Shown here: positions 43,910 to 54,791 of the stretch, piece after piece
How the letters are laid out: each line of letters begins with the position of its first letter
Numbering within the stretch: position 1 is the stretch's first letter
Assembly: GCA_036417435.1 (NCBI GenBank)
Contig: CM070907.1
Location: forward strand, 63,534,001 to 63,598,000
DNA length: 64,000 nucleotides
Reading direction: 5' to 3'
Source of the DNA: Inia geoffrensis
Lineage: Eukaryota > Chordata > Mammalia > Artiodactyla > Iniidae
Made by a program: the position numbers and the translations under genes
Notes under the pieces: model-generated
The model's input: the letters and a program-made list of their open reading frames with translations, nothing else
What the model was told of the DNA's origin: nothing
Database searches by the model: none

Positions 43910-45645
43910 GAGCAGGGGAGAGCGGCCAAGACAGCAGAGTAGAAAAGCCCTGAGCTCACCTCCTCTCACGAGCATACCAAAATCACAACTATCTGCAGAA
44001 CAACCATCAATGAAAAAGACTGGAACCTACTAGAAAAGATCTTCTGCAAGTAAAGTTCATAAAGAAGGAACTACAACGAGATGGGTAGGAGGGGCAAACT
44101 CGTGATATAGTTAAATCTTATACCCCCGAGGTGGGCGACTGACAAACTGGAAAATTAATATATTGCAGAGGCCTCCCACAGGAGTGAGAGTTCTGAGCCC
44201 CATGTCAGGCTCCCCAGCCCAAGGGTCTGACACCAGGAAGGTGAGCTCCTAGAGCATTTGGCTTTGAAGACCAGCGGGCCTTAATTGCAGGAGCCCCACA
44301 GGACTGGGGGAAATAGAGACTTCACTCTCGAAGGGTGCACACAAAATCTCCCACACGCCGGGAACAAGGGTAAAAGCAGTCATCTGATAGGAACTTGGGT
44401 CAGACCTACCTGCTGGTGTTGGAGAGTCTCCTGGAGACGCGAGGTGCAGCGGGGGGCAGCTGCAGCTCAGGGACATAGACACAGGTGGCAGACATACTGG
44501 GGGACATTCAGCAGTGTGAGCACTGCTGCTGCTGGTGACTGCTATCTTGGCTGGTTAGCACCAAGATGTAGCATCAGCCAACAGCCTGCAAGCGCCAGCG
44601 TTGGGACGCCTCAGGCCAAACAACTAACTCAGGGATACAGTTCTACCCATCAGCAAACAGGCTGCCTTAAAGACTAAAGAGTCCACAGCCGCCTCTGGAA
44701 ATGGCCCTAGACACAGCCCAACCCACCATAGGGTCAAGACTCAGCTCCAGCCACCAGTGGACAGGCACTGGCCCCTCCACCAGGAGGCCTGCACAAGCCT
44801 CTAGACCCACCAGGGGGCAGACACCAGAAGCAAGAAAACTATGCTCCCCCAAAGCAGGCCAGACCCTACCCTGGGACCAGCTGGGCCCCGGCCCTGCCCA
44901 CTAGCAGGCCTACACAACCTTCCAGACACCTGGACCCCATACCCAACTGTGTCAGGAACCACCTCCCACCCCCAACCCAACCAATGGGCTGAAACGAGCT
45001 CTGGCATCCCTGGGCCCTGCAGCCAGACTCCAAGAACCAGCTCTGCCTGCCAGTACTCTGGCACTAACCCCAGGATCTGGCTTCACCCACCAGTGGGGGG
45101 ACAACAGCCCCAGAGTCTTCAGGACACTGACTCCACCACCAGTGAGCCAGCACTAGCCTGGAGCCCGTGAGGGTTCCAGAACCAGCTACCTCATGACCAG
45201 GTCCCACAAAACAGTGGCCAGCACGATCTGTACAAGGCAGGGCCTGGCAGCCAACCAGACTAGGGGCTAACCAAGCCTACCAGACTGCCCACATAGTCAG
45301 CCTGCCACAACGGAAGGACTCACACAGCCCTCTTAGGGGGAACCCCTAGAGCATGTAGCTTGGGTGATGAGAGGGAAGTACGTGGCTGGGATGCATAAGA
45401 CACCTCCTACAGAGGGCCACTTCTCCAAGGTCGAGAAATGTAACCAACTTACCGCATACATAAAAATGCAAATAGCAACTTAGACAAAATGAGGTGGCAG
45501 AGGAATATGTTCCAGATGAAGGAACAAGTAAAAACCACAGAAGAAGAACTAAGTGAAGTGGAGATAGGCAACCTATCTGAGAAAGAGTCCTGAGTAATGA
45601 TCATAAAGATGACCCAAAAATGAAAATGCAGGATGGCCCCTTGAT
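43910..45645 (+). mobile_element. L1 5' UTR and ORF1 start, 3' end missing
   Basis: Starts like an L1 5' end ('gagagcggccaagacagcag', 'aaatcacaactatctgcaga', 'aacaaccatcaatgaaaaag') and runs through about 1.5 kb of GC-rich 5' UTR to an ORF1-like ATG at 45489. It breaks off near 45645 with no ORF2, 3' UTR or poly-A. L1 copies normally lose the 5' end, so the missing 3' end suggests a later deletion that also took flanking MIR sequence. Confidence 0.88.
45489..45600 (+). pseudogene. L1 ORF1 N-terminal stub
   Basis: ATG at 45489 followed by about 35 codons homologous to the ORF1 start on the other strand at 4854 (here MKEQVKTTEEELSEVEIGNL-type residues), then a stop at about 45594. Only the N-terminal segment before the coiled coil remains. 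Confidence 0.8.
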
Positions 45646-45832
45646 AAACAATTATTAGAAGTTTCAAGACAGCACCAACAGAGCATTAAACCAAGGGCAG
45701 GCCCCTTCTAAGTGGGGGGGCTTGTGTGACTCCTCAGGTTGAACACCCATGAAGTTGGCCCTGGGGTTAGGATTAATGTGCATAAGATATTTTGTACAGA
45801 ATAGATGCCCTTTAAATTGTAGCTATAATAAT
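45646..45832. other. Unassigned relics
   Basis: Includes 'aggccccttctaagtggggg' and a possible + strand MIR 3' end ('attgtagctataata'). Below 300 bp; families uncertain. Confidence 0.3.
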
Positions 45833-46730
45833 TGTATTAGCCTCCTACTGCTGCTCTAACAAAATGACTACAAATTTAGTGGCTTAAACAATACAAATGT
45901 ATTATCGCACAGTTCTGGAGTTCAGAAGTCCAAAGAGATTTTTATGGGGCTAAAATCAAAATGTCAGTAGGGCCACATTCTTTCTGGGAACTGTAAAGGA
46001 GAATCCAGTTTCCTGCCTTTTCCGGTTTTAGAGGCCACTTACATTCCTTAGTTCATGGCCCCTTCCTCCAACTGCAAAGTCAGCTGCATAGTGTGCTCCA
46101 ATCTCTCTCCCTTTCTGACCTCTGCTTCCTTTAGCACATTCCTTTCTCTGACTCTGACCCACTTGCCTTCCTCTTAGAAGGACCCTTGTGAACACATTGG
46201 ACCCACCCAGATAATCCAGGAAATCTCCCCACCTCAAGATCCTTACTTCATCACATCTGTAAAGTCCCTTTTCTTTCTTTTTAAAGGGAGGTTTTTGTTT
46301 TTTATTTATAACTTTATTTATTTATTTTTGGTTGTGTTGGGTGTTCATTGCTGCGCGGACTTTCTCTAGTTGCGCCAAGCGGGGGCTACTCTTCGTTGCG
46401 GTGTGTGGGCTTCTTATTGCAGTGGCTTCTCTTGTTGCAGAGCATGGGCTCTAGGTGCACGGGCTTCAGTCATTGTGGCTCATGGGTTCTAGAGCGCAGG
46501 CTCAGTAGTTGTGGCTCATGCGCTTAGTTGCTCTGTGGCATGTGGGAGCTTCCCGGACCAGGGCTCAAACCCATGTCTCCTGCACTGGCAGGTGGATTCT
46601 TAACCACTGCACCCACATCTGGGAAGCCCACATCTGTAAAGTCCCTTTTGCCATGTAAGGTAGCATGTTCACAGGTTCCAGGAATTAGGATGTTCACATC
46701 ACTTTGGGGACCACTATTCAGCCTACTATA
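45833..46730 (-). mobile_element. MaLR LTR (MLT1-type) split by a SINE
   Basis: 45833-46272 ('tgtattagcctcctactgct', 'ttctggagttcagaagtcca', 'cttccttagttcatggcccc'-type blocks) and 46629-46730 ('gccatgtaaggtagcatgtt', 'cacaggttccaggaattagg'). The two parts join exactly without the SINE. Confidence 0.85.
46273..46628 (-). mobile_element. CHR-1-type SINE, two motif copies
   Basis: Flanked by a perfect 21-bp target duplication (46252-46272 and 46629-46649, starting 'cacatctgtaaag'). At the SINE 5' end the word 'cccacatctg' occurs twice (46611-46620 and 46627-46636), replacing the usual 'gcgccaccagg'. Confidence 0.95.
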
Positions 46731-46856
46731 ATATGATTATTATTGTTATTATTATTTTGTCATTGTTGTATTGCTCTCCTTTTTAAAAAAAATTTATTGA
46801 AGTATAGTAGATTTACAATGTTATGTTAATTTCTGCTGTACCAGCAAAGTGATTCA

Positions 46857-46859
<3 letters not shown>

Positions 46860-46896
<37 letters not shown>
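46860..46896. repeat. (TA)n microsatellite in L1 3' UTR
   Basis: About 18 TA units, expanded at the L1 3' UTR site that normally holds a short TA tract. Confidence 0.97.
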
Positions 46897-46898
<2 letters not shown>

Positions 46899-47262
46899 TT
46901 TTTCATTACGGTTTATCACAGGATATTGAATATAGTTCCCTGTGCTATAGAATAGGACCTAGTTGTTTATCCATCCTATACATAATAGTTTGCATCTGCT
47001 AATCCCAAACTCCAATCCTTCACTCTGCAACCCCCGCCCTTGGCAATCACAAGTCTGTTCTCTATGTCTATATGAGTCTGTTTTTGTTTTGTAGACATGT
47101 TCATTTGTGTTGCATTTTAGATTCCACATATAGGTCATATCATATCATATTTGTCTTTCTCTTTCTGACTTACTTGGCTTAGTATGATAATCTCCAGGTC
47201 CATCCATGTTGCTCCAAATGGCATTATTTCATTCTTTTTAATGGCTGAGTAATGTTCCATTG

Positions 47263-47264
47263 TA

Positions 47265-47298
<34 letters not shown>

Positions 47299-47321
47299 CA
47301 TATATACAAGCCTCTAGATTC

Positions 47322-47383
<62 letters not shown>

Positions 47384-47390
47384 TACATAC
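47263..47390. repeat. Compound (TG)n/(TA)n microsatellite
   Basis: A TG run, a TA run, the 20-base spacer 'aagcctctagattcatttca' and a long AT run up to about 47386. It lies where L1 ORF2 normally reads 'ccattgtatatatgtaccac'. Confidence 0.95.
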
Positions 47391-47739
47391 CACATCTTTT
47401 TTATCCATTCCTCTGTTGATGGACATTTAGGCTGTTTTCATGTCTTGGCTATTGTAAATAGTGCTTCTGTGAACATAGGGATGTATATATTTTTTCAAAT
47501 TATAGTTTTGTTCGGAAATATGCCCAGGAGTGGGATTGTTGGATCATGTGGTAATTCTATTTTTAGTTTTTTAAGGAACCTCCATACTGGCTGTATCTCC
47601 ATAGTGGCTATATCAATTTACATTCCCACCAACAGTGCAAGAGGGTTCCCTTCTCTCCACAACCTCTCCAGCATTTGTTATTTATAGACTTTTTATTGTT
47701 GTGCATTCTGACCAGTGTGAGGTGGTACCTGACTGTAGT

Positions 47740-47950
47740 ACTTTTTTTTTTTTTTTTTGCGGTACGCGGGCCTCTCACTGCTGTGGCCTCTCCCGTTGTG
47801 GAGCACAGGCTCCGGACGCGCAGGCCCAGCGGCCATTGCTCACGGGCCCAGCCACTCTGCGGCATGTGGGATCCTCCCGGACCGGGGCACAAACCCGTGT
47901 CCCCTGCATTGGCAGGTGGACTCTCAATCACTGTGCCACCAGGGAAGCCC
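47740..47950 (-). mobile_element. CHR-2-type SINE
   Basis: Poly-T at its left, 'gcggtacgcgggcctctcac', head 'ctgtgccaccagggaagccc'. Target duplication 'cctgactgtagt' (47728-47739) against 'cctgattgtagt' (47951-47962). Inserted into the L1, so younger than it. Confidence 0.95.
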
Positions 47951-47999
47951 CCTGATTGTAGTTTTGATTTGAGTTTCTCTAATAATTTGTCGCTCTCCT

Positions 48000-48705
48000 T
48001 TTTAAATCCTCAGCAATTTCAGGATAAAGTCCAAACATTTGCAGCACATGGCAGCTCACTGTGATCTGACCCATGCATACCTTTCTAGCTTCAACTCTAC
48101 TCTCCCACGTGCATGGAACACTCCAGGAACGTTGAACCCCTTCTAATTCTTCAACTGCAGCCTGCTCTCACTTACTGACCAGCCCCTTTCCTACTGTTAT
48201 TTATGCACAGAATATGCTTGCCCATTTCCCCTCTTCAACATCCTTCTTCCCTTTCAATTCTTTTTATTATTATTTTTCAACACTTAGCCCAGATTTTCTC
48301 CTTGGGAAATGTTCAATCTACCACTTACCTTGAGTTAGTTATTTCACTTCTCTGTCTCAGTTTTTGTGCCTAAACAATGAGAATAATAAAATAGTACTTA
48401 CATTATTGTAAGGATCAAATGACATAATCCACAGAAAGCACTTAGCAGACTACCCGACAGATGGTAAGTACTCACAAATAAGTTATCTATAATTGTCATT
48501 ATAAATATTTCTCCCAATGGGATTTAAGAGCTTCCTCTTCTGTCTTCTATTAGCAACCAGTACATAGAAGGCAGCAGTCTTTCCTATAATTGCCTGTTGA
48601 TTTGTAAGTCTCTTCTGCTGTACTGACCATTCTTTGAGATCCAGGATCAATCATTCATTTCCATATTCCTTGTATCTAGCACAGGGTTTGTACCTATAGG
48701 TTAGG
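48000..48705 (+). mobile_element. L2 LINE 3' region split by a MIR
   Basis: 48000-48295 ('aggataaagtccaaacattt', 'gtgatctgacccatgcatac') and 48515-48705 ('taattgcctgttgatttgta', 'tgtatctagcacagggtttg') keep L2 order around the MIR. Confidence 0.75.
48300..48510 (+). mobile_element. MIR inserted in L2
   Basis: 'ccttgagttagttatttcac', 'ctctgtctcagtttttgtgc', 'gtaaggatcaaatgacataa', 'aagcacttagcagactaccc'. Confidence 0.82.
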
Positions 48706-49387
48706 ATTTACTGAGGCAAAAGAGGGAAATAACTCGTAGGAGGACACATGCTAATTCTATTCTCAGAATATTTCTCTAAAGCATTCGTTCCATTCTTATC
48801 TTCCTGAGGTACCAGTCTGAAAATATTTCACTTGCCTAGCTTCAATTTAAATAAAAGTTCAGCCTTAACAAAACTGACCCTGTTACACCAAATTTCTTTT
48901 TGTCTTCCTCTGCTTTAGCCACTCCCTCCTTTTTTCTTTCTACTTCCTCCTGGTCAAAGTCATCTCTTTCTGTGTCATGATCCCATCTTTTTATTTATTT
49001 TTTTTAATTAGTGACAGTCTTTTTCCTAAGTTTGCTTTATTGCAAGTTCCCCAGAAAGCTGTGGAGTGTTACCCATAACAAGGGAAGTCCATCTTCCTTT
49101 CACCTTTTGTACTGCCCCTTCGCCTTTTGTACTTCAGCCCTTTGAGTCACCTGGGTATCTGGAACCTTAGCACAGAGTCAGTACACGCTCCCTGTCCCTG
49201 AAGTTTACGGTCATGCTAGAGTTAGACACGGGGCTAGAGTATGCCAGTCACAGACTCAGGAATTATTGTAAAGAGCAAAGTGCTCCGTGAGCTCAGATTT
49301 GACGAGGGTGTTGGGACTATGTCATATATTCATGAAATCATGCTCACAGAACTCTGAATCCCATCCTTTCACCTGGAGGAAAGAAGC
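48706..49387. other. No recognised feature
   Basis: Single-copy-looking; contains a local imperfect repeat of 'ccttttgtact' near 49105-49135. Confidence 0.4.
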
Positions 49388-49555
49388 TGGAGAGTTCAGT
49401 GGAAAGAGTGCTGACTTCGGATTCCGGACTTGGCTTTGAGCCCAGTTCTACCACTTACATGGCTGGCTGCTCTTCTAGCAAATCACCAACATCTGCAAAG
49501 CTTCTGGACCCTCAACTTGAGGGTGACACAAGACCACACCTACTGTGTCAGGTAG
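49388..49555 (+). mobile_element. MIR 5' part
   Basis: 'agttcagtggaaagagtgct', 'gagcccagttctaccactta', then a decayed middle. It is followed directly by a SINE. Confidence 0.68.
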
Positions 49556-49565
49556 GTGTACATTT

Positions 49566-49836
49566 TAATTTTTTTTAATTTTATTAATTTATATTTTGGG
49601 GTCTTTGTTACTGTGTGCCGGCTTTCTCTAGTTGTGGCGAGCGGGGGCTCCTCTTCTTTGTTGTGCGCGGGCTTCTCACTGCGGTGGCTTCTCTTGTTGA
49701 GGAGCACGGGCTCTAGGCGTGCGGGCTTCAGTAGTTGCGGCACGCGGGCTCTAGGGACTGTGGACTTAGTTGCTCTGTGGCACATGGGATCTTCCCGGAC
49801 CAGGGATTCTTAACCACTGCGCCACCAGGGAAGTCC
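49566..49836 (-). mobile_element. CHR-1-type SINE with head deletion
   Basis: Reverse CHR-1 with one motif copy. The stretch 'gaacccgtgtcccctgcatt' usually found between 'cagggat' and 'ttcttaaccactg' is deleted, removing the B box. No clear target duplication. Confidence 0.92.
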
Positions 49837-49899
49837 CTCTAGTCTTTAGTCTTTGTGAGCAATTGCGGGGCAGAGCCGGATGGCTGGCTCACCCAACAT

Positions 49900-50285
49900 C
49901 TACTCTTAATCTGCTTATCTTTTTGTCTGCCTCCCCTTTAAATGCTAGGAAAACTAAATTCTCATTTTCCAACTTCCTTTGCAGCTATTAGGGACTGTGC
50001 GGAAAACCAGTTCTGGCCAGTGAGATATAAACAAAGGTCTTTTTCTTTTCTCATAAAAGGGCCAGAGGGACTGGTGCAAACTATCTTGTCTTCATCCTGC
50101 CTTGAATACCAACGTGATGCTGGAGATGGAGTGGCACCATATTGTAACCATAAGGGAAACCCACAAAGGATCAATGAGCCTCTCTCTAGATTTTTGTTAT
50201 GTGAGAGAAATGAACCCCCACTAATTCAACTGCTGTTGTTGGGTTGTCTCTTACTTGCACCTGGAAACATCCCTAAATAACTGAT
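49900..50285 (+). mobile_element. Ancient LTR relic, family uncertain
   Basis: 'ctcattttccaacttccttt', 'gcagctattagggactgtgc', 'ttctggccagtgagatataa', 'ccaacgtgatgctggagatg', 'gttatgtgagagaaatgaac' follow the order of a widespread mammalian LTR class. Ends not defined. Confidence 0.45.
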
Positions 50286-50776
50286 GAAGTAATAATATTT
50301 GTTGACCAGAAGAGGAAATTTCTTATTGAAATGATTTTAAATGCCTAGTTTGGTGTCAGAAACCTCTCCTTAAGAGGACTTTTATATATTATGTGCTCAA
50401 TAATTAATATTAATCAAAGCAGATGTGCTCTGATTGAAGAGGGTAAGAGACTGTAGTGTAGACTCCCACCTTCTTTCCCCCAGATGACCCCTAAAACAAC
50501 TGTTAGGAAGCTTGAAGGCTTTTCTGGACAATAATCCACTCTCTAACACTGTTGATGGGAGTATAAATTGAAACAGCCTTTTTAGACACAATATGGCAGT
50601 TTGAGGGCAATTTCTATCATATTATTAAATTACGTAATTTTTGACTCAGCAGCTCCATTTCTAAGAACCTATCCTATAGAAATACTGAGTTTTTGTACAA
50701 AGATATATACGCCTATATAATGTATAATGACATATATGCACCATTATAGTTTCACTGCCTTAAAAATGTATATATG

Positions 50777-51062
50777 GGGCTTCCCTGGTGGCGCAGTGGT
50801 TGAGAGTCTGCCTGCCAATGCAGGGGACACGGGTTCGAGCACTGGTCTGGGAAGATCCCACATGCCGCAGAGCAACTAGGCCCGTGAGCCACAATTACTG
50901 AGCCTGTGCATCTGGAGCCTGTGCTCTGTCTGCAACAAGAGAGGCCGCGACAGTGAGAGGCTCGTGCACCGCGATGAAGAGTGGCCCCCACTCGCCGCAA
51001 CTAGAGAAAGCCCTCGCACAGAAACGAAGATCCAACACGGCCAAAAATAAATAAATTTATTT
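50777..51062 (+). mobile_element. CHR-1-type SINE, one motif copy
   Basis: Exact target duplication 'taaaaatgtatatatg' at 50761-50776 and 51063-51078. Tail 'aaataaataaatttatttta'. Confidence 0.95.
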
Positions 51063-51255
51063 TAAAAATGTATATATGATTCATTACAGAATTTCTTTAA
51101 GGTAAAAAAAGAAAAAAAAAAGTGACAAGTCAAATGTCCATTAAGGAACTGATCAATTGCTTTATAGCACATTCATCCTCTGGTATATTCTGCAGCATTT
51201 GCTGATATTGAAAGACCTCCAAGATATACTAAAGGAATATATCTTTAACATATAT

Positions 51256-51632
51256 ATTTTTTTTTTAATGGATTAATTCTTTTTTTTAAATTTATTTATT
51301 TATTTATTTTTGGCTGTGTTGGGTCTTCATTGTTGTATGCTGGCTTTGTCTAGCTGTGGCGAGCGGGGGCTACTCTTCGTTGAAGTGTGTGGGCTTCTCA
51401 TTGCAGTGGCTTCTCTTGTTTGCAGAGCACAGGCTCTAGGCGTGTGGGCTTCAGTAGTTGTGGCACGCAGGCTCAGTAGTTGTGGCTTGTGGGCTCTAGA
51501 GCACAGGCTCAGTAGTTGTGGCGCATGGGATTAGTTGCTCCATGGCATGTGGGATCTTCCCTGACCAGGGATCGAACCCGTGTCTCCTGCACTGGCAGGC
51601 AGATTCTCAACCACTGCGCCACCAGGGAAGTC
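51256..51632 (-). mobile_element. CHR-1-type SINE, three motif copies
   Basis: Reverse orientation. The tail is complex: two T-rich blocks separated by 'aatggattaattc'. Flanking duplication weak ('ctttaaca' against 'ctctaaca'). Confidence 0.93.
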
Positions 51633-51740
51633 CCTCTAACAGAGTTCTTTTTCTCAAAGAACTTAAACATAATATGGTGAAGCTATAGAACTACACCATA
51701 TTATAAAGTAGAATTTCTAAAGTGCTATAATAAAGACATT

Positions 51741-52080
51741 AAAACTGATTATAAGAGTCCAGAGAAAGGAATGATTGGCTCTATTCTAATTAGGGGGGAC
51801 CTTAGAATATTTGACTGAGGTGAGAGCATATGTGTTGGGTCTTGAAACATAAATAAGATTGTGTCAGTCAGATATAGAGAGGAAAGAGAACAGGAAGAGC
51901 ACCCTAGGCAGAGGGAAATAGCACAAGCAAAGACATGGGGGCTTGAACATGTATCTTTTATATGAGAAATGGTGGCTGCCAGTGTCAATGTAATGTAAGA
52001 TACGTAAAGAGATCCAGCAGGACATAAAATTGGGAAAGAACGTTTGGGTCAAAGCATACAATATCTTGTATATTTCATGC
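51741..52080 (-). mobile_element. L2 LINE fragment
   Basis: Reverse L2: 'tgggtcttgaaacataaata', 'agcaccctaggcagagggaa', 'tagcacaagcaaagacatgg'. 52080-52396 shows nothing else recognised. Confidence 0.72.
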
Positions 52081-52396
52081 TAAGTTGTTTATGTTTATAG
52101 GATATAGGATATCAGCAGGGATTGGCTGGTAGATTGGGTCCACTGCCCTGCAGCTAGGATGGGGTAAAGAGGTGTAGACCTCAGTCCAAAGGTCGGAGCC
52201 AGTATTCAGGAAGGATGGGCTCTAGCAAGGCAGCACTCAAGAGCCTGCCGTTGGGGCTCCCAGGAGAGAAGCATGGCTGGGGGTGTACCAACAGCCAGTT
52301 AAGAACATCTACTGCCTTTTGGCCCAGAGCAGCTCTGCCCTTCCTGCTCAGCCTCTCTCTGGATGACCAGAACGACTGTAATTAAAAATCAGGCTT

Positions 52397-52716
52397 AGGG
52401 GTAGGGGGTGGGTGAAATGAGTGAAGAAAGTTAAAAGGTACAAACTTCCAGTTATAAAATAAATGTCATGGGGATATAACATACAGCATGCAACTACAGT
52501 TAATAATACGGTATCGCATATTTGAAAGTTGCTAAGAGAGTAGATCTTAAAAGTTCTCATCAAAAGAAAAAGAAATTATGTAACTATGTATGGTGACAGG
52601 ATGTTAACTAGAATAATTGTGGTGATCATTTTGCAATACACACAAATATCAAATCATGATATTGTATACCTGAAACTAATATATTGCTGTATGTCAATTA
52701 TATCTTAATTTTTTTT
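52397..52716 (+). mobile_element. 5'-truncated L1, L1MA/L1MB-type
   Basis: 'ggtacaaacttccagttata', 'atataacatacagcatgcaa', 'gctaagagagtagatcttaa', 'gtggtgatcattttgcaata', 'attgtatacctgaaactaat'. Target duplication 'aaaatcaggctt' at 52385-52396 and 52717-52728, exact. Confidence 0.88.
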
Positions 52717-52728
52717 AAAATCAGGCTT

Positions 52729-53242
52729 TCTCATGCTTGGTGTCCTCTTTTAGGGTCACCTTCTCTAGGTAGACAGGAGAGATTTGTGGGGCTCTCTGGT
52801 GAGAGTCTTTTTTCTTTCCTTCTCTTTATTCCCCCTATTCTAGGAGTTGAGTAAGGAACTTGTAACTCTCTGATTACCTGTAATTCAATCAAGGAGTTGG
52901 TACTTTGGAATCACCCTAAAATCTCCTGACTCTAGTCTTTTAAGCTCCTGACCTTAAATTATTATCTTACTTTTTCTCCAGTGTTCTATTTGTGCTCCTG
53001 GCTGATTCCCAATTGTTCCAAAACTTACTGGTTTAATGGCTTAGCTCTGCAGTTCAACCTTACTCTGAACCTCGGCCTCAGAACCCTAAAAATAAGGGCT
53101 TGTCACCTAATATGGACTGAACTCGATATTCTTAAGCTACTAGTAATCTAATCAGGGATGCATGATTTATAAACATTAAATAAAGTGAAAGACTGAATAT
53201 AATTAAACTCTAAAATACATTAGTTGGTAAGGAAAATGCACT
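52729..53242. other. No recognised feature
   Basis: Single-copy-looking; no gene. Confidence 0.4.
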
Positions 53243-53360
53243 AAGGTGTAGTAGAAAGAAAACTAAAGCCAGGGCACCTGGGTATCTAGTTCTAGCTGTC
53301 ACTAACTGGTTGCAGGATTGGCCAAGTCTCTGAACCTCAACCGTGAAATTGTATTCTATA
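53243..53360 (+). mobile_element. MIR 5' part
   Basis: 'aactaaagccagggcacctg', 'gttctagctgtcactaactg', 'ttggccaagtctctgaacct'. Confidence 0.7.
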
Positions 53361-53429
53361 CTATTTAGAACTTAGAACTTTGTGACTAAGTGCTATGTGG
53401 GTGGAAAAAGAGAGAGAGAACTGTTTGGG

Positions 53430-54110
53430 TGGAATTTGCTGGGTAAGCCTCCCGAAGGAAAAAATGGAATTTAAGATGAGTCTTAAGGATGGGTGGGGTT
53501 TTTGAGTGGGAAGATACAAGTGAGCACATTTACCAAGTTAGAAGTAAAATCATTAATCAAGTTGGGAGGTAGGAATGAGTGGAGCGGTTTATAGCACAGC
53601 TAACATGCAGACCTGAACACAAGAGCTGGGAGGGCTGGGTGGGCACATTATGGAGGGTGCTGGACATGAGACTGAGGATTAGGAGAGGATTCTTGGGGAG
53701 GGAAGAGTGGTCAGGGACCAGTGTGCAGGATGGTCAGGGACCAGTGTGCAGGATGGTTTGGAGGGGAGATTAGATGGTGACAGTGGTCCAGGTGTTAGTT
53801 AAGCAAGTTTGGACTAGAATAGCTGAGGTGTGAGCTGAGTGTGTTTTGAAATCTGAGAGGCATTTTGAAGAAGAGATCAAATAAACAAGAAAAGAAGAGG
53901 AAGCAATCTTAGGTCACCACCAAGGGTGGAAGGGTATTTCTTAGGGGGAGGGTTGGTGTGCTGGGGAGTTTCATAGTTTCATTTTTAGACATGAACATGT
54001 CTGAATAGTTTTACTGGAAATCCTCTAAGATGAGCACATCTTTGTAGGCAGTTAGAAATGAGAATATGACTGTCAGGACCAGATACATAGAGTCTTTAAA
54101 ATCATTCACA
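53430..54110 (-). mobile_element. L2 LINE fragment
   Basis: Reverse L2: 'taagatgagtcttaaggatg', 'attatggagggtgctggaca', 'gacagtggtccaggtgttag'. Diverged; contains a 23-bp tandem duplication. Confidence 0.6.
53709..53754. repeat. 23-bp perfect tandem duplication
   Basis: Two identical adjacent units (53709-53731, 53732-53754) starting 'ggtcagggaccagtgtgcag'. Confidence 0.97.
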
Positions 54111-54218
54111 CAGAGGCAGTAGTTGAAACCATAGAAGTGGATGCTGTGTATGAAGAAGAATATTACAAAGAGATAGACATACAGATAAAATATTAGAAGA
54201 CAAAGAAGGAACCATACT

Positions 54219-54549
54219 TTTTTCTAAACATCTTTATTGGAGTATAATTGCTTTACAATGGTGTGTTAGTTTCTGCTATATAACAAAGTGAATCAGCTAT
54301 ACGTATACATATATCCCCATATCCCCTCCCTCTTGTGTCTCCCTCCCACCCTCCCTATCCCACCCCTCTAGGTGGTCACAAAGCACCAAGCTGATCTCCC
54401 TGTGCTATGCGGCTGCTTCCCACTAGCTATCTATTTTACATTCGGTAGTGTATATATATATCAATGCTACTCTCTCACTTCCCTTTCCCCTCCCCATGTC
54501 CTCAAGTCCATTCTCTATGTCTGCGTCTTTATTCCTGTCCTGTCCCTAG
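54219..54549 (-). mobile_element. 5'-truncated L1 3' UTR
   Basis: Reverse L1 3' end: 'atctttattggagtataatt', 'aacaaagtgaatcagctata', 'ccctatcccacccctctagg', 'cctcaagtccattctctatg'. Target duplication 'ggaaccatac' at 54209-54218 and 54550-54559. Confidence 0.93.
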
Positions 54550-54791
54550 GGAACCATACATCTTTTACAATTCCCAGATATTCTAGTTTATCTTTCATTG
54601 TATTATTTACATCACTTATGGTACTCCTTTGACTTGTCTCACAAATTTCTTTTTCATTTTTTTGCATAAATGTTAGCAATCTTTTCATCTCTGGGTACTT
54701 GTATTAGTAAAATAGGTTAACTTATGCTTACACTCAAAGTCTCAGTTGCTGAAAAAGCCTTTCTCATTCCCTGTACATGTTTGTCACTTCT

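Larger units (their letters stand above)
46788..47991 (-). mobile_element. 5'-truncated L1, split by a SINE
   Basis: Reverse L1: 3' UTR from 46788, ORF2 end about 47150-47740, continuing 47951-47991 after a CHR-2 SINE. Target duplication 'gctctcctttttaaa' at 46773-46787 and 47992-48006. Frames are broken, including a duplicated 'ctccatactgg/ctccatagtgg' block near 47580. It also carries two expanded AT microsatellites. Confidence 0.92.
50540..51740 (+). mobile_element. Old L1M ORF2/3' end with two SINEs
   Basis: 50540-50776 ('ttgatgggagtataaattga', 'tctaagaacctatcctatag'), 51063-51255 ('caaatgtccattaaggaact', 'gaaagacctccaagatatac') and perhaps 51633-51740. The parts are colinear. No frame survives. 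Confidence 0.7.

Noticed and set aside
44285..45170. Frames of 130 and 109 codons on the + strand
   Set aside because: They lie in the GC-rich L1 5' UTR, which is known to be non-coding.
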